A program made the position numbers and the translations under genes. Source: Butyricimonas paravirosa (lineage in GTDB: Bacteria; Bacteroidota; Bacteroidia; Bacteroidales; Marinifilaceae). From it: DNA of 64,000 nt. The stretch covers positions 2,294,001-2,358,000 of the forward strand of contig NZ_CP043839.1 of assembly GCF_032878955.1 (NCBI RefSeq). Reading direction: 5' to 3'. The notes under the pieces were generated by a model. The model had not been told where the DNA came from. It saw only the letters and a list, made by a program, of their open reading frames with translations, and ran no database searches. Below are positions 54,301 to 61,797 of the stretch, in pieces. The first letter of the stretch is position 1. The number at the start of each line of letters is the position of its first letter.

Positions 54301-54704
54301 ACGTCAACTACCTCGCCGGTAAATACCCGGGGTTTCACTTGCGCATCCTTTTGTTCCGAGGCTCTTTTCACCACGTAAACCCCGTCAACCTTAGAATACA
54401 TGAATCCACTTCCTTCCAAAATTTTTCCAAGAGCAACATCAACGGTAACATTCACCAGGTTCAAATCCTTACAAGCCTTATCTCCCAAAAGCTCTTCATT
54501 AAAAAGAATCTGCACTCCGGTCAAATCCTTAAACTTGATCAAGGCATTATTCAATGACTCCGATTTCACCGTAAAATTAACCAGTTTCGTAGAGTCCTCT
54601 CTCGCCGCATAAGACAACGAAAAAGAGAACATTAAAAACACCACCAGTAAAATTTTTTGCAAAAATACAGACCGCACATGCCTGTCACGTGTCCTTTTTT
54701 TCAT
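51366..54704 (-). CDS. SusC/RagA-type TonB-dependent transporter with STN domain, locus C
   Basis: The 1112-residue protein has a signal (FLQKILLVVFLMFSFSLSYAA), an STN domain at about 42-112 (LVNFTVKSESLNNALIKFKDLTGVQILFN), a carboxypeptidase-regulatory-like domain at about 128-205 (FTGEVVDVKGEPLPGVTVIVKG), a plug (MDLRGTSSFPDIKG, LFILDGFETTLEKV, LKDAAAKAIYGSKAANGVMVIE) and a barrel ending ERGTSYPFARYCSFTLNVNF. The plug has FILDGFE where most SusC have IVDGVP. Its ATG lies in TTACAAATGTATGAAAAAAA, identical over 20 bases to the start of locus A susC. Regulation through FecR and the divergent sigma gene is expected. Confidence 0.95.
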   Translation of the reverse strand: MKKRTRDRHVRSVFLQKILLVVFLMFSFSLSYAAREDSTKLVNFTVKSESLNNALIKFKDLTGVQILFNEELLGDKACKDLNLVNVTVDVALGKILEGSGFMYSKVDGVYVVKRASEQKDAQVKPRVFTGEVVDVKGEPLPGVTVIVKGTTFGGATDVDGKFELSLTLEGEVTLVFSFVGMESQEIVVKDQKPLRVVLKESSESLEEVVVTGVFERRAESFTGSATTVTRKELLKRGNQNLIQSLRNMDPALNISQNLSFGSDPNKLPDMDLRGTSSFPDIKGQYTSNPNLPLFILDGFETTLEKVIDLDINRIESVTLLKDAAAKAIYGSKAANGVMVIETVRVQSGELRVNYIGSLNLEMPDLSSYNLCNAREKLDLEYQLGAYEGITPKQDFEKTQLYYHNLEEVEKGVNTDWLSKPLRNGIGHKHTLNFEVGTSELRVGVDLSYNNIEGVMKGSKRNTIGGGFTVIYQYKKLLFRNQFSFSTTKSEDSPYGEFSEYAKLNSYWRPYNEDGTLRKYLGVGPVLSEKVYNPLFNATINTTYKKNYTDYTNNTYLEWNIQPGMKLVGRVGLTNRISGGEEFLPGSHLKFINTAEDDFFKRGSYKQTYGKSFSVSSDINLNYSHNWDKHILFANLGANIRSSNSEEYIHSAVGFPNDKMDNIIFAKQYADNSKPTGSESIDREVGALLAVNYSYDDRYLADFSLRASASSQFGSDNRWGTFWSAGLGWNVHNEAFFKESGVVRQLRLRASMGYTGSQNFNSYQGMLLYNYFTDDSYLDFIGTYLEGLANSKLKWQQKFDTNYGIDVNLWGRLNVKFDYYRSVTNNLLTDITTPPSLGFTSYKDNLGKLLNTGYEFNVNYLVLSRPEDRMSLNVFVAGTSNKNKIKEISNSLSSLTSSQDKEAAKSNKPFVRFVEGQSLNAIWAVRSKGIDPSSGKEVFVRPDGTLTDTWSALDQVVCGDTEPKLMGNVGFTFEYKGLSVSFTGLYRIGEYMYNQTLVDKVENAQLNYNVDKRAYYDAWLKEGDNVQFKSIGAWNKPTQATSRFVQKLNEFDFSALSIGYDFYRFGFVEKCGLERLQLQFNMNDIGKISSVQIERGTSYPFARYCSFTLNVNF

Positions 54705-54742
54705 ACATTTGTAAAATTAATTGTTAATATTAATCACCGTGT

Positions 54743-54786
54743 AGAGAATGCCATCTAAAGTTTGCCGACCAAAGAATGCATTCTCT
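54743..54786. promoter_or_regulatory. Inverted repeat between fecR and susC, locus C
   Basis: AGAGAATGC (54743-54751) and GCATTCTCT (54778-54786) form a 9-bp stem. In the sense (minus) direction it lies 7 nt after the fecR stop region. On the plus strand it is followed by GCTTTTTTT, so it could terminate an antisense transcript coming from the susC side. Confidence 0.45.
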
Positions 54787-54793
54787 GCTTTTT

Positions 54794-55969
54794 TTATTTT
54801 CGCATCACTTTTATCGTATTTCCATCCACAACAAATTTAACATCGAACACTTCTTCAAAAAAATGTAATATCTTGTCTATATTATCATAGCGATTCAGAT
54901 TTCCCGAAAACTTAAAGTTTTTCAACGCCGGGTCCTCGAAAACAACATCCACGTTATACCACCTTTCCAACTTGACCATAATACTTTCCAATCTCTCGCT
55001 CTCAAAACAAAACATTCTATTCTTCCACGCAATCTCGTTATAAATCTTCACGGGTTTCACCTCCGGCTTTTTAGCCCCCTCCGCCAATCTTAACTGATAC
55101 CCCGGTTTTATTTTCAACTCGGCCACCTGTTCGCTCCTAAAACCGATATTTCCTTCTACCAGCGTGGCCTTTATCTCTCGCTCCTCGGGATAAAATTTCA
55201 CGTTAAACTGCGTCCCATATACCTTAACCTCTCCCAGATCCGTCTCCACGATAAAAGGTTGTTTATCATTTTTCGTCACGTCAAAATAAGCCTCCCCCTT
55301 TAAAAACACCCTTCTCTCGGTCCCCACGAACGTCGTTGGAATCCTTAATTGAGTTTCCGCGTTTAACCAAACCTTTGTCCCGTCGCTCAACTCCACCTGA
55401 TACTCCCCACCTCTCGGGATCATGATTGTGTTATACTCCACTTTCGTGTTACTTTTTCCCATGTATCGAATCTTTCCCTCTTCCGTCGTGACTTCAACCC
55501 CATCTACCTTATAACGACTAGAATCGGCCAACCACTCCACGTCCACCTTTTCCCCATCTGCCAAAAGAATAATTGCCCTATTTCCTCCCGGAAGAATCTC
55601 TTGGGCCATCTTGGGTTCCACTTTAACCGACTCGTCATTCTGGCTAAAAAACCACATTCCTCCCCCCACGGTCAAAACCACCAGTAAACAGGCAGCATAC
55701 CGGTACACGTTCCGCATTATCCGACGACGGCGGAGTTCTTTCTCTTTCTCCACGTAAGCATCGAAACGAGTCATCACCTTGGACAGATTTGACTTTAAAG
55801 AAGAAGTCGGCTCATCCGCATCCCAAACCTTTCGCACTCGTTCAAAATATACTTCATGACTTTTATCTTGAGCCAGCCATTCCCGGAATGCACTCTCCTC
55901 CTCCGGTGTCAATCCCCACCGTACCTTTTTCACCAGAATATCCCAGCTAATATTAATTTTCTTATCCAT
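54794..55969 (-). CDS. FecR-family anti-sigma factor, locus C
   Basis: The 391-residue protein has the N-terminal cytoplasmic part (LTPEEESAFREWLAQDKSHEVYFERVRKVWD), a transmembrane helix at about 88-108 (YAACLLVVLTVGGGMWFFSQN), the FecR domain (EYQVELSDGTKVWLNAETQLRIPTTF...LKGEAYFDV...VYGTQFNVKFYPEE) and a DUF4974 C-terminus (ERLESIMVKLERWYNVDVVFE). It is divergent from its sigma gene, unlike loci A and B where sigma, fecR and susC are in line. Confidence 0.94.
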   Translation of the reverse strand: MDKKINISWDILVKKVRWGLTPEEESAFREWLAQDKSHEVYFERVRKVWDADEPTSSLKSNLSKVMTRFDAYVEKEKELRRRRIMRNVYRYAACLLVVLTVGGGMWFFSQNDESVKVEPKMAQEILPGGNRAIILLADGEKVDVEWLADSSRYKVDGVEVTTEEGKIRYMGKSNTKVEYNTIMIPRGGEYQVELSDGTKVWLNAETQLRIPTTFVGTERRVFLKGEAYFDVTKNDKQPFIVETDLGEVKVYGTQFNVKFYPEEREIKATLVEGNIGFRSEQVAELKIKPGYQLRLAEGAKKPEVKPVKIYNEIAWKNRMFCFESERLESIMVKLERWYNVDVVFEDPALKNFKFSGNLNRYDNIDKILHFFEEVFDVKFVVDGNTIKVMRK

Positions 55970-56055
55970 AAGTCAACACGCTTAATCAGATGTTACATTT
56001 TACTCCTAATTAACATGAGATTCAAAAACGGATGACACGATACCAAAAAAAAATT

Positions 56056-56063
56056 TATCTTTG
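56056..56063 (+). promoter_or_regulatory. -7 box TATCTTTG of the locus C sigma gene
   Basis: TATCTTTG fits TAnnTTTG and ends 11 bases before the sigma ATG. A housekeeping-type box here suggests the sigma gene is not solely autoregulated. Confidence 0.55.
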
Positions 56064-56074
56064 TCCGAAATAAG

Positions 56075-56635
56075 ATGTCAACGATGGATCAGTTTACTGT
56101 ACAAGACGACTTGGGACACTTGATCAAAAAACATGATCAAGAGGCTTTTCATGAGCTTTACCGAACGTCTTTCAACAAATTACAGCAATACGCCATGCGT
56201 TACCTCTACGATTGGGATGACGCTGAAGACCTCGTACAGGATGCTTTTCTTTCCCTGTGGTCTCACCCGGAACGTTATAATGAAACTCAACCCGTATTCT
56301 ATTACTTATTAGGTATCGTCAAAAATAATTGCTTGAACTATCTCCGCTCTCTAAATATCCAATATAAACATCAGGATAAAATCATCGAAGCCATGCTATT
56401 CTCCAGCGTGGAAGACCCGGAAATCGACGAGGACATCCACGAACGGTTGAAATATATTCTGGAATCCTTACCCGAAAAACAACGGGAAGTTCTCTTGTTA
56501 CACGTCGTGGAAAAGAAGAAAGTCCGTGAAATTGCGGAACAAATGGACATCGCAGAGACAACCGTGAAGACCCACTTCCAGCGTGCCTTGGCCATCCTCA
56601 GAAATAATTTGAAATTCGTACTGTTCGGAATATAA
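56075..56635 (+). CDS. ECF sigma-70 factor, locus C
   Basis: The 186-residue protein has canonical region 2 (EAFHELYRTSFNKLQQYAMRYLYDWDDAEDLVQDAFLSLWSHPERY) and region 4 (LPEKQREVLLLHVVEKKKVREIAEQMDIAETTVKTHFQRALAILR). It is the FecI-like activator for the divergent fecR-susC-susD genes. A second ATG three codons in (56084) is possible. Its stop lies only 5 bases from the stop of the convergent HAD gene. Confidence 0.94.
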   Translation: MSTMDQFTVQDDLGHLIKKHDQEAFHELYRTSFNKLQQYAMRYLYDWDDAEDLVQDAFLSLWSHPERYNETQPVFYYLLGIVKNNCLNYLRSLNIQYKHQDKIIEAMLFSSVEDPEIDEDIHERLKYILESLPEKQREVLLLHVVEKKKVREIAEQMDIAETTVKTHFQRALAILRNNLKFVLFGI

Positions 56636-56640
56636 GTCGC

Positions 56641-57285
56641 CTACCAGCCTTCCGACAAAAGTTGTTCCATTCGTTGTAACACGATTCCTTTTTCCGCCAA
56701 GCGTTCCGCACTATTATGTCCCCCGGCATACAATCTGAAATCAAACCCCAAGGCTTCTGCAACTTCTGCATCATGCAGAGTATCACCGACCATGACCGTC
56801 TCTCCCGGGACAATCGGGAACATCCGTAACATCTCCTCCCCTCGTGCCACCTTCCCATCCGCATAAATATTATTTGATCCGCAAACCCCATCGAAATATT
56901 CCCGAATACCGAATCGCTCCAACATTCCGGTCAATAAATCTTCTTTCAATGCGGATAATATATATTGCCGTATGCCTTTTTTCTTTATTCCCTCCAGCAC
57001 TGGAATAATACCGGGAGTCAGCTCCACGTCTTTCGCCAAATCATTATAGATATTCACAAAGTCTCTCGACACGGCTTCCCAGTCATCCCGCGTGAAATCA
57101 AATCCGATCGATTCGTAATAAGGCTTCACGGGAAACCCGAAGATCGATCGGTATTCCTCCACCGTCAATTTCCCCAAATGTTTCCGTTCCAACATCACGT
57201 TAATTGTATCCACGCTAATTTTCACGTCATCCAACAACGTCCCGTTCCAATCCCAAACCACATTCTTGTATTCCATATCATTCAT
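56641..57285 (-). CDS. HAD-family phosphatase (phosphoglycolate phosphatase-like)
   Basis: From ATG 57285 (MNDMEYKNVVWDWNGTLLDD, 214 aa) the protein carries HAD motif I as DWNGTLLDD, a helical cap (residues about 20-90), motif II around YILSALKEDLL, motif III Lys in GKVARGEEML and motif IV in VMVGDTLHDAEVAEALG. It should hydrolyse a small phosphomonoester such as 2-phosphoglycolate or a nucleotide. ATG 57276 is an equally good start. It has no obvious operon partner. Confidence 0.85.
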   Translation of the reverse strand: MNDMEYKNVVWDWNGTLLDDVKISVDTINVMLERKHLGKLTVEEYRSIFGFPVKPYYESIGFDFTRDDWEAVSRDFVNIYNDLAKDVELTPGIIPVLEGIKKKGIRQYILSALKEDLLTGMLERFGIREYFDGVCGSNNIYADGKVARGEEMLRMFPIVPGETVMVGDTLHDAEVAEALGFDFRLYAGGHNSAERLAEKGIVLQRMEQLLSEGW

Positions 57286-57336
57286 TATTTCTGCATTCAA
57301 ACGGCCATTACACCACGTGTAAATCTTTCCCGACAA

Positions 57337-57681
57337 AGGTAATCATTTCCCGTTTGAATTGAAAAACGGAGTTCGAGTAATGATCTATTCATGCAAAACG
57401 AGTATCCTGACAAATTTCATGATTTACACAATAATCATCATGTTATTATTTACTCATACAAATGTTAACTTCTACTATCTATCTCTAATTTTTTATTATT
57501 GTAATAGGAGCGGAATAGGACAGGAATGGGAGCGGAATGGGAGCGGCTTACTTTATGATAACACAACGATAGCATTTAAATAACATTATTTTACATTAAT
57601 TCAAGATAAACTTTTGACAAACCTCATCAAAATTAAGTATCATTCCCGGCTCATTTCCCATTACACGGGCCTCCACCATGT
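57337..57681. other. Gene-free AT-rich gap with GGAGCGGAAT repeats
   Basis: The only open frame (plus strand, 57359-57583) is AT-driven, starts in low-complexity sequence and matches nothing, so I do not call it. At about 57509-57547 there are three GGAGCGG units with AATGG/AATAG spacers. The rest shows no feature. Confidence 0.5.
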
Positions 57682-58173
57682 TTACTCATTTTCCTCGGGA
57701 TGAAACGCCTCGATTCCCGTCCATCCTAACCGTTGACGAGCCACGTTCTCCGGGAAAATCCGATAAACCACATCAGCCTCGCTACCCAACGTTCCATCCG
57801 CATTGAATAATTCCACATGCATCTTTGCCAAACGGGTACTTTGTTCCACGATACGGGAACGCAGGAATATTTCCCCCCGATCGGAATAAACGGTAGTACG
57901 ATATTTCGTTGTCAATTCAACCGTAACTCCCGCACTCTTCACTTTCGCAAAAACGTTCCAACACGCGATTTCATCCATCAATGTTGCCTGTATTCCACCG
58001 TGTAACACGTGAAAAAAACCTTGAAATTCAGGTCGGGGCATCCAATGACAAGTAATATATTCCCCTTCTTCATAGAATTCACAGCGCAAACCATGTTCAT
58101 TTCCGGATGCACAACCGAAACAATTATATCCCTCGTGTTGCTCGTAAGCGTTGTATAGTTTTTTTCTTTCCAT
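57682..58173 (-). CDS. PaaI-type hotdog thioesterase
   Basis: The 163-residue protein has the hotdog-fold signature VLHGGIQATLMDEIACWNVF (HGG...DE, the PaaI/4HBT active-site helix) and the preceding strand EFQGFFHV. An N-terminal piece contains YNCFGCASGNEHGLRCEFYEE; this Cx2C...NPxGL-like opening is typical of the family. It probably hydrolyses an acyl-CoA; the substrate is unknown. It lies behind the HIT gene but a terminator separates them. Confidence 0.85.
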   Translation of the reverse strand: MERKKLYNAYEQHEGYNCFGCASGNEHGLRCEFYEEGEYITCHWMPRPEFQGFFHVLHGGIQATLMDEIACWNVFAKVKSAGVTVELTTKYRTTVYSDRGEIFLRSRIVEQSTRLAKMHVELFNADGTLGSEADVVYRIFPENVARQRLGWTGIEAFHPEENE

Positions 58174-58181
58174 CTTCTGAT

Positions 58182-58206
58182 AAAAAAAGGGACGTGGTCG
58201 CGTCCC
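58182..58206 (-). terminator. Intrinsic terminator behind the HIT gene
   Basis: On the minus strand GGGACG-CGACCA-CGTCCC is followed by TTTTTTT, 23 bases after the HIT stop. Confidence 0.88.
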
Positions 58207-58229
58207 TCATGATAAATTGTCTAATATTT

Positions 58230-58622
58230 TTACAAATTGCTATTAATCAGCTTAGCACAAGCTTCCATTTCCTCTTTCGGGAATTGTTTCTTTGGGTTAG
58301 AGAAGTTCAACTCGTTGCCTTCAACCAAAGGAACCAAGTGAATATGAGCATGTGGAACATCCAAGCCCAGCACGGCTACCCCCACTCGTTGGCAGGGGAT
58401 ACTCTTCTTAATTGCTTTGGCCACCTTTTTGGCAAACACCATCATCCCGGCTAATTCCTCATCCGTCAGGTCAAACAAATAGTCTTCTTCTCTCTTCGGA
58501 ACCACTAACGTGTGTCCCTTCTGCATGGGATTTATATCCAAGAATGCATAATAATTTTCATCCTCGGCCACCTTGTAAGATGGAATCTCCCCGTTAATAA
58601 TCATCGTGAAAATTGAAGCCAT
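58230..58622 (-). CDS. HIT-family nucleotide-binding protein
   Basis: The 130-residue protein starts ASIFTMIINGEIPSYKVAEDENYYAFLDINPMQKGHTLVVPKRE and contains the histidine triad DVPHAHIHLVPL, the family's active site for hydrolysing nucleoside phosphoramidates or dinucleotide polyphosphates. The length and start are standard. It follows greA by about 70 bp of AT-rich repeat sequence and may be transcribed with it. Confidence 0.92.
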   Translation of the reverse strand: MASIFTMIINGEIPSYKVAEDENYYAFLDINPMQKGHTLVVPKREEDYLFDLTDEELAGMMVFAKKVAKAIKKSIPCQRVGVAVLGLDVPHAHIHLVPLVEGNELNFSNPKKQFPKEEMEACAKLINSNL

Positions 58623-58685
58623 GATCTATTTTAGATTTAAAATTTTAGATTTTAGCTTTTAACTTTTATCTTTCTCGTTCTCCGT
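58623..58685. repeat. AT-rich repeat (TTTTAGATTT / AAATTTTAGA)
   Basis: TATTTTAGATTTAAAATTTTAGATTTTAGCTTTTAAC-type tract of repeated TTTTAGATT units between HIT and greA. It is the third place in the window with this kind of sequence. Confidence 0.45.
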
Positions 58686-58691
58686 TTTCAA

Positions 58692-59168
58692 TTAAATTGA
58701 AATGTCCATGATCTCAAACTCCATCAATCCGGCCGGCACTTGCACCTCTACTTTATCCCCTAGCTTTTTACCGATCAAAGCTTTGGCGATAGGAGTGGTG
58801 ATCGACAACTTACCAGCCTTGAAATCAGCCTCACTTTCTGACACCAAAGTATAAGTCATCGTTGCCTTTGTCTTTATATTTTTGATCGTCACTTTATTCA
58901 ATATCTGAACTTTTGACGTGTCGATCTGTGACTCGTCAATGATCCGGCAATTGGAAACTATATCTTGTAGCTGGGCGATTTTAGCCTCCAGTAATCCCTG
59001 GGCATCTTTCGCCGCATCATACTCTGCATTCTCGGAGATATCTCCTTTTTCGATGGCTTCTCCGATTGCCTTAGAAATCTTAGGGCGCTCTACATTCTGC
59101 AGATTGTCCAGTTCATCCTGCAATTTTTTCAGCCCTTCTTTGGTTACATAAGATACCTTCTTTGTCAT
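58692..59168 (-). CDS. greA: Transcription elongation factor GreA
   Basis: From ATG 59168 (MTKKVSYVTKEGLKKLQDEL) it has 158 residues. The N-terminal coiled coil (ISKAIGEAIEKGDISENAEYDAAKDAQGLLEAKIAQLQDIVSNC) carries the acidic tip residues in ENAEYDAAK. The C-terminal FKBP-like domain (YTLVSESEADFKAGKLSITTPIAKALIGKKLGDKVEVQVPAGLMEFEIMDI) is complete. It rescues backtracked RNA polymerase by stimulating transcript cleavage. An upstream start at 59216 would include a leader hairpin and is rejected. It has a clear promoter and a structured leader. Confidence 0.96.
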   Translation of the reverse strand: MTKKVSYVTKEGLKKLQDELDNLQNVERPKISKAIGEAIEKGDISENAEYDAAKDAQGLLEAKIAQLQDIVSNCRIIDESQIDTSKVQILNKVTIKNIKTKATMTYTLVSESEADFKAGKLSITTPIAKALIGKKLGDKVEVQVPAGLMEFEIMDISI

Positions 59169-59199
59169 AATTGTTATATTAAGATCTTGATTTGTACAT

Positions 59200-59233
59200 A
59201 AAAAAATAAATGACACTTATCCTCCAATAAGTG
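59200..59233 (-). promoter_or_regulatory. Terminator-like hairpin in the greA leader
   Basis: On the minus strand CACTTAT-TGGAGG-ATAAGTG (59233-59214) is followed by TCATTTATTTTTTT, i.e. a 7-bp stem and a T-rich run, ending about 32 nt before the greA ATG. Confidence 0.55.
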
Positions 59234-59285
59234 CCTTTATCTAGTTAAGAATTCCATTCTCTCTGGAATCCTCACCTCCTGAAGA

Positions 59286-59316
59286 CAAAATTAGGACCTT
59301 TTTTTGAATAAAACAA
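59286..59316 (-). promoter_or_regulatory. Promoter of greA
   Basis: On the minus strand TTG (59316-59314), a 20-base spacer and TAATTTTG (59293-59286) fit the -33/-7 consensus. Transcription would start near 59279, giving a leader of about 110 nt. Confidence 0.65.
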
Positions 59317-59466
59317 TTTTTCCCCACAAATATTTTTATTTAAAAAATTCGATGCCATTTATCTGATACAGAAAAAACTATCTTTTCCACTCTACAAGCG
59401 GGAAAAGGAGGATCACTTAAAAATCATTCGATTCCGTTTTTATCATTTCCCGGTATATAAACAGCA

Positions 59467-60204
59467 TCAAGGCAAGTAATCTTCCCGGATATTTTGCATC
59501 GCTGCAAACAAATTGCTCCGGGCATGGGGAGAAATTATTTCCATCTGGTCAAGCAACTTACTCACGGCATCCCGGTTCGTTGCCTTTTCATGGGGGCAAT
59601 GCTTTTTTTGCTTTTTAAACTGCCGCATTTCGGCATATCGTGACGTCTCGTCATTCGAAAGATAGATTAATGGACGAATAAGCGTGAACGTATTCTTGAA
59701 CATTTCCAACCGGGCAGGCATACTGCAAATCGTTCCGTTGAACATCATGCTCATCAAAAGACTTTCCACGGCATCATCCCGGTGATGGCCTAAGGCCAGT
59801 TTCTTACAATCATACTCTTTGGCAATATCGAAAAGCATCTTACGCCGATGCCATGAACACACGAAACAAGCCGGTTTCTTGGGATTCACCGTCGTGTCCA
59901 CCCGGATCGTCCGGTAAACATACTCCACCCCCAGACGTTCACAAAACGCTCGCAAGTAATCGCTGTCCACTTCGTAAGCGACATCCTCCACCGCGATATG
60001 AGCCGCTATGACCGTGTAATTTTGTTTCGGGTCCTTGGCGCGCATGGCCAACACTTCCAACAAGGCCAATGAATCCTTCCCGCCCGAAACTCCTACCAAA
60101 ATCCGGTCCCCGTCCTCTATTAAATTATAATCATGTATCGCTTTCCCCACCTTTCGAAAGAAATCCCGGGTAAATACTTTATCTTGTTTTTCTTCTGTTA
60201 TCAT
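59467..60204 (-). CDS. TtcA-like PP-loop tRNA-thiolation enzyme
   Basis: The 245-residue protein has the ATP-binding PP-loop GVSGGKDSLALLEVLA, the paired cysteines PACFVCSWHRRKML and the segment ALGHHRDDAVESLLMSMMFNG. These are the blocks of TtcA, which makes 2-thiocytidine at tRNA position 32 with an Fe-S cluster. The next cysteines expected for cluster binding may be those in the CFVC pair plus one further on (SMP/KKHCPHE). It starts inside the 3' end of the AlbA_2 gene (26-bp overlap), so translation is probably coupled. Other TtcA/TilS-superfamily functions are possible. Confidence 0.83.
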   Translation of the reverse strand: MITEEKQDKVFTRDFFRKVGKAIHDYNLIEDGDRILVGVSGGKDSLALLEVLAMRAKDPKQNYTVIAAHIAVEDVAYEVDSDYLRAFCERLGVEYVYRTIRVDTTVNPKKPACFVCSWHRRKMLFDIAKEYDCKKLALGHHRDDAVESLLMSMMFNGTICSMPARLEMFKNTFTLIRPLIYLSNDETSRYAEMRQFKKQKKHCPHEKATNRDAVSKLLDQMEIISPHARSNLFAAMQNIREDYLP

Positions 60205-61687
60205 TCTCTTCTACGTATAATTTCCCTGCCTCTGTTGTTATGTATTTTTGGTTCTTATCTTTAGGGTTATCGGGATTAGTCCGTATAAGTAACTTCTGTT
60301 TCACTAATGCGGTAATATATAATTTAATATTTCTTGAATGATACGTCACTTCCAACATATCGAATATTTCCTTACTTGTCCGAGGTAACGAACAAAATTC
60401 TAACGTCATTATTTGTTTTTCATTCAGATTTATTCGTTTTTTTTCACTGACACTTTCACTGACACTTTCACTGACACTTTCACTGACACTTTCACTGACA
60501 GTCAACTTTTTACCCACATCATCTTGGACACTTTCTTGGACACTCGTGTATTCCCGATACAACTCGACATCCACGAAATCTCCTTTTTCAGTAATCAACG
60601 GTTTTGCAACCCCAGCCTCTTCGCACCATGAAAATATCCTCTTTATTCCACTGCCCCATTGTTCGATATAGTCCAACTCTTTAAACACACGGGCTATCGC
60701 CTTGTTTCTCGTTTCAGAGCGTCCCGCAAGCACGTCCTCAATCGTAATCGAACTCGGGAATCCCCCGGGGGAAACAATATTCACGATGTCATCATAAATA
60801 CCGACTTTTATATCCCGCCCTAAATTAATATAGTCCCTATGTACATAAGCGTTCAATATAACTTCCCGAATCGCCTCCATCGGGATCTCGTACCGATCTT
60901 CTCGTTGTAACCCCTTAATCACTCCCGCCAAATGGAGATGGTTTTTTATAAACATCTCGACTTGATCCAATTGAGAAAAAAGGTCTCCCGAATATTCCTT
61001 CTTATCAATAAATGATCCCATGGTCGTTCCCTTAAAACGGGCACACTTCACGGTGGCATTTTCCCGTACCCCTAACAAAATTAACAAAGCTTGTGAAGGA
61101 TACAAATGCCCATGTTCTTCTTGGACGAGTTTCAGACTTTTCAACTTCTCTATATCAAGGATCTTCCCCCTCGCCTCGAACCTTTTCTGCAACGGGGTCA
61201 AATCCAGACTATCAAAAGACGTGTCAAAACAGATCTCCTCATCAAAACTTCTATTTATTCTTTGCCGCTCCAAATCGATCACGGTCTCCACGTCTGCTTT
61301 ACGGTTAGAACTTCCTATCCGCACGTAAGTACCATGATTTCGCCCTTCTTTTTTCAAATAGTAAGGCAACAGATTCCCACGATAGACCTCTATTATAAAC
61401 AATAACTTTCCATCCACGTTTGTCGTGTAAAATTCGGGAAGAATATTCGGGTAACATAAATCATAGATAATGGATGCCACTCTATCCTGCAATTCAAAAA
61501 TATCTACGTCGGGGTCAATGCCTTTTATCGTTCTGTCGTCTCCAACCCCGATAATTAATTGCCCCCCGCTAGTATTAGAGAATGCAATAACAGTTTTCGC
61601 TATTTTATCCCCTTGCGGCAGAATTTCTTTGAATTCCAAGACTTTACTCTCCCCCGCCAATATTTTATCCTGCAAACATGAGTCCAT
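60179..61687 (-). CDS. AlbA_2 (Schlafen-like)/HATPase putative transcriptional regulator
   Basis: From ATG 61687 (MDSCLQDKILAGESKVLEFKEIL) it has 502 residues; an ATG 24 bases upstream would precede the predicted transcription start. The AlbA_2 domain is at about 10-130 (ESKVLEFKEILPQGDKIAKTVIAFSNTSGGQLIIGVGDDRTIKGIDP). An ATPase-like C-terminal module is at about 270-375 (IPMEAIREVILNAYVHRDY, IVSPGGFPSSITIEDVLAGRSETRNKAIARVFKELDYIEQWGSGIKRIFSWCEEAG). A serine/valine/glutamate linker of SVSE repeats and a C-terminal winged-helix end it. This is COG2865-type. DNA or RNA binding and a regulatory role are likely; the target is unknown. Confidence 0.85.
   Translation of the reverse strand: MDSCLQDKILAGESKVLEFKEILPQGDKIAKTVIAFSNTSGGQLIIGVGDDRTIKGIDPDVDIFELQDRVASIIYDLCYPNILPEFYTTNVDGKLLFIIEVYRGNLLPYYLKKEGRNHGTYVRIGSSNRKADVETVIDLERQRINRSFDEEICFDTSFDSLDLTPLQKRFEARGKILDIEKLKSLKLVQEEHGHLYPSQALLILLGVRENATVKCARFKGTTMGSFIDKKEYSGDLFSQLDQVEMFIKNHLHLAGVIKGLQREDRYEIPMEAIREVILNAYVHRDYINLGRDIKVGIYDDIVNIVSPGGFPSSITIEDVLAGRSETRNKAIARVFKELDYIEQWGSGIKRIFSWCEEAGVAKPLITEKGDFVDVELYREYTSVQESVQDDVGKKLTVSESVSESVSESVSESVSEKKRINLNEKQIMTLEFCSLPRTSKEIFDMLEVTYHSRNIKLYITALVKQKLLIRTNPDNPKDKNQKYITTEAGKLYVEENDNRRKTR
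60442..60501. repeat. Five tandem 12-bp units (TTTCACTGACAC) coding SVSE
   Basis: Units start at 60442, 60454, 60466, 60478 and 60490, identical except for the last base. Read on the minus strand they encode repeats of Ser-Val-Ser-Glu in the linker before the winged helix. Gain or loss of units keeps the frame. Confidence 0.9.
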
Positions 61688-61712
61688 ACGGTTATGATTT
61701 ACTTCTTTCATG

Positions 61713-61720
61713 CAAATTTA
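61713..61720 (-). promoter_or_regulatory. -7 box TAAATTTG of the AlbA_2 gene
   Basis: On the minus strand TAAATTTG fits TAnnTTTG; transcription would start near 61706, which is why I place the start at 61687. Confidence 0.45.
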
Positions 61721-61741
61721 AGAATTCCACGCCACATATTG

Positions 61742-61770
61742 TTGCTCTCTCACAAATATTTGTAAATTTG
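61742..61770 (+). promoter_or_regulatory. Promoter of the YfcC-like transporter
   Basis: TAAATTTG at 61763-61770 matches the -7 box; TTG occurs 18 (61742) and 21 (61739) bases upstream. The ATG follows 28 bases downstream. Confidence 0.6.
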
Positions 61771-61797
61771 AACCCTCAATCTAAAACACAGCCCGTT

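Noticed and set aside
57359..57583. 74-codon frame in the 57.4-kb gap
   Set aside because: AT-driven sequence without a motif, promoter box or family resemblance; the later part is a short GGAGCGG repeat.
60442..60501. Tandem repeats as a CRISPR array
   Set aside because: Units are 12 bp, contiguous, without spacers and coding; no cas genes are present in the window.
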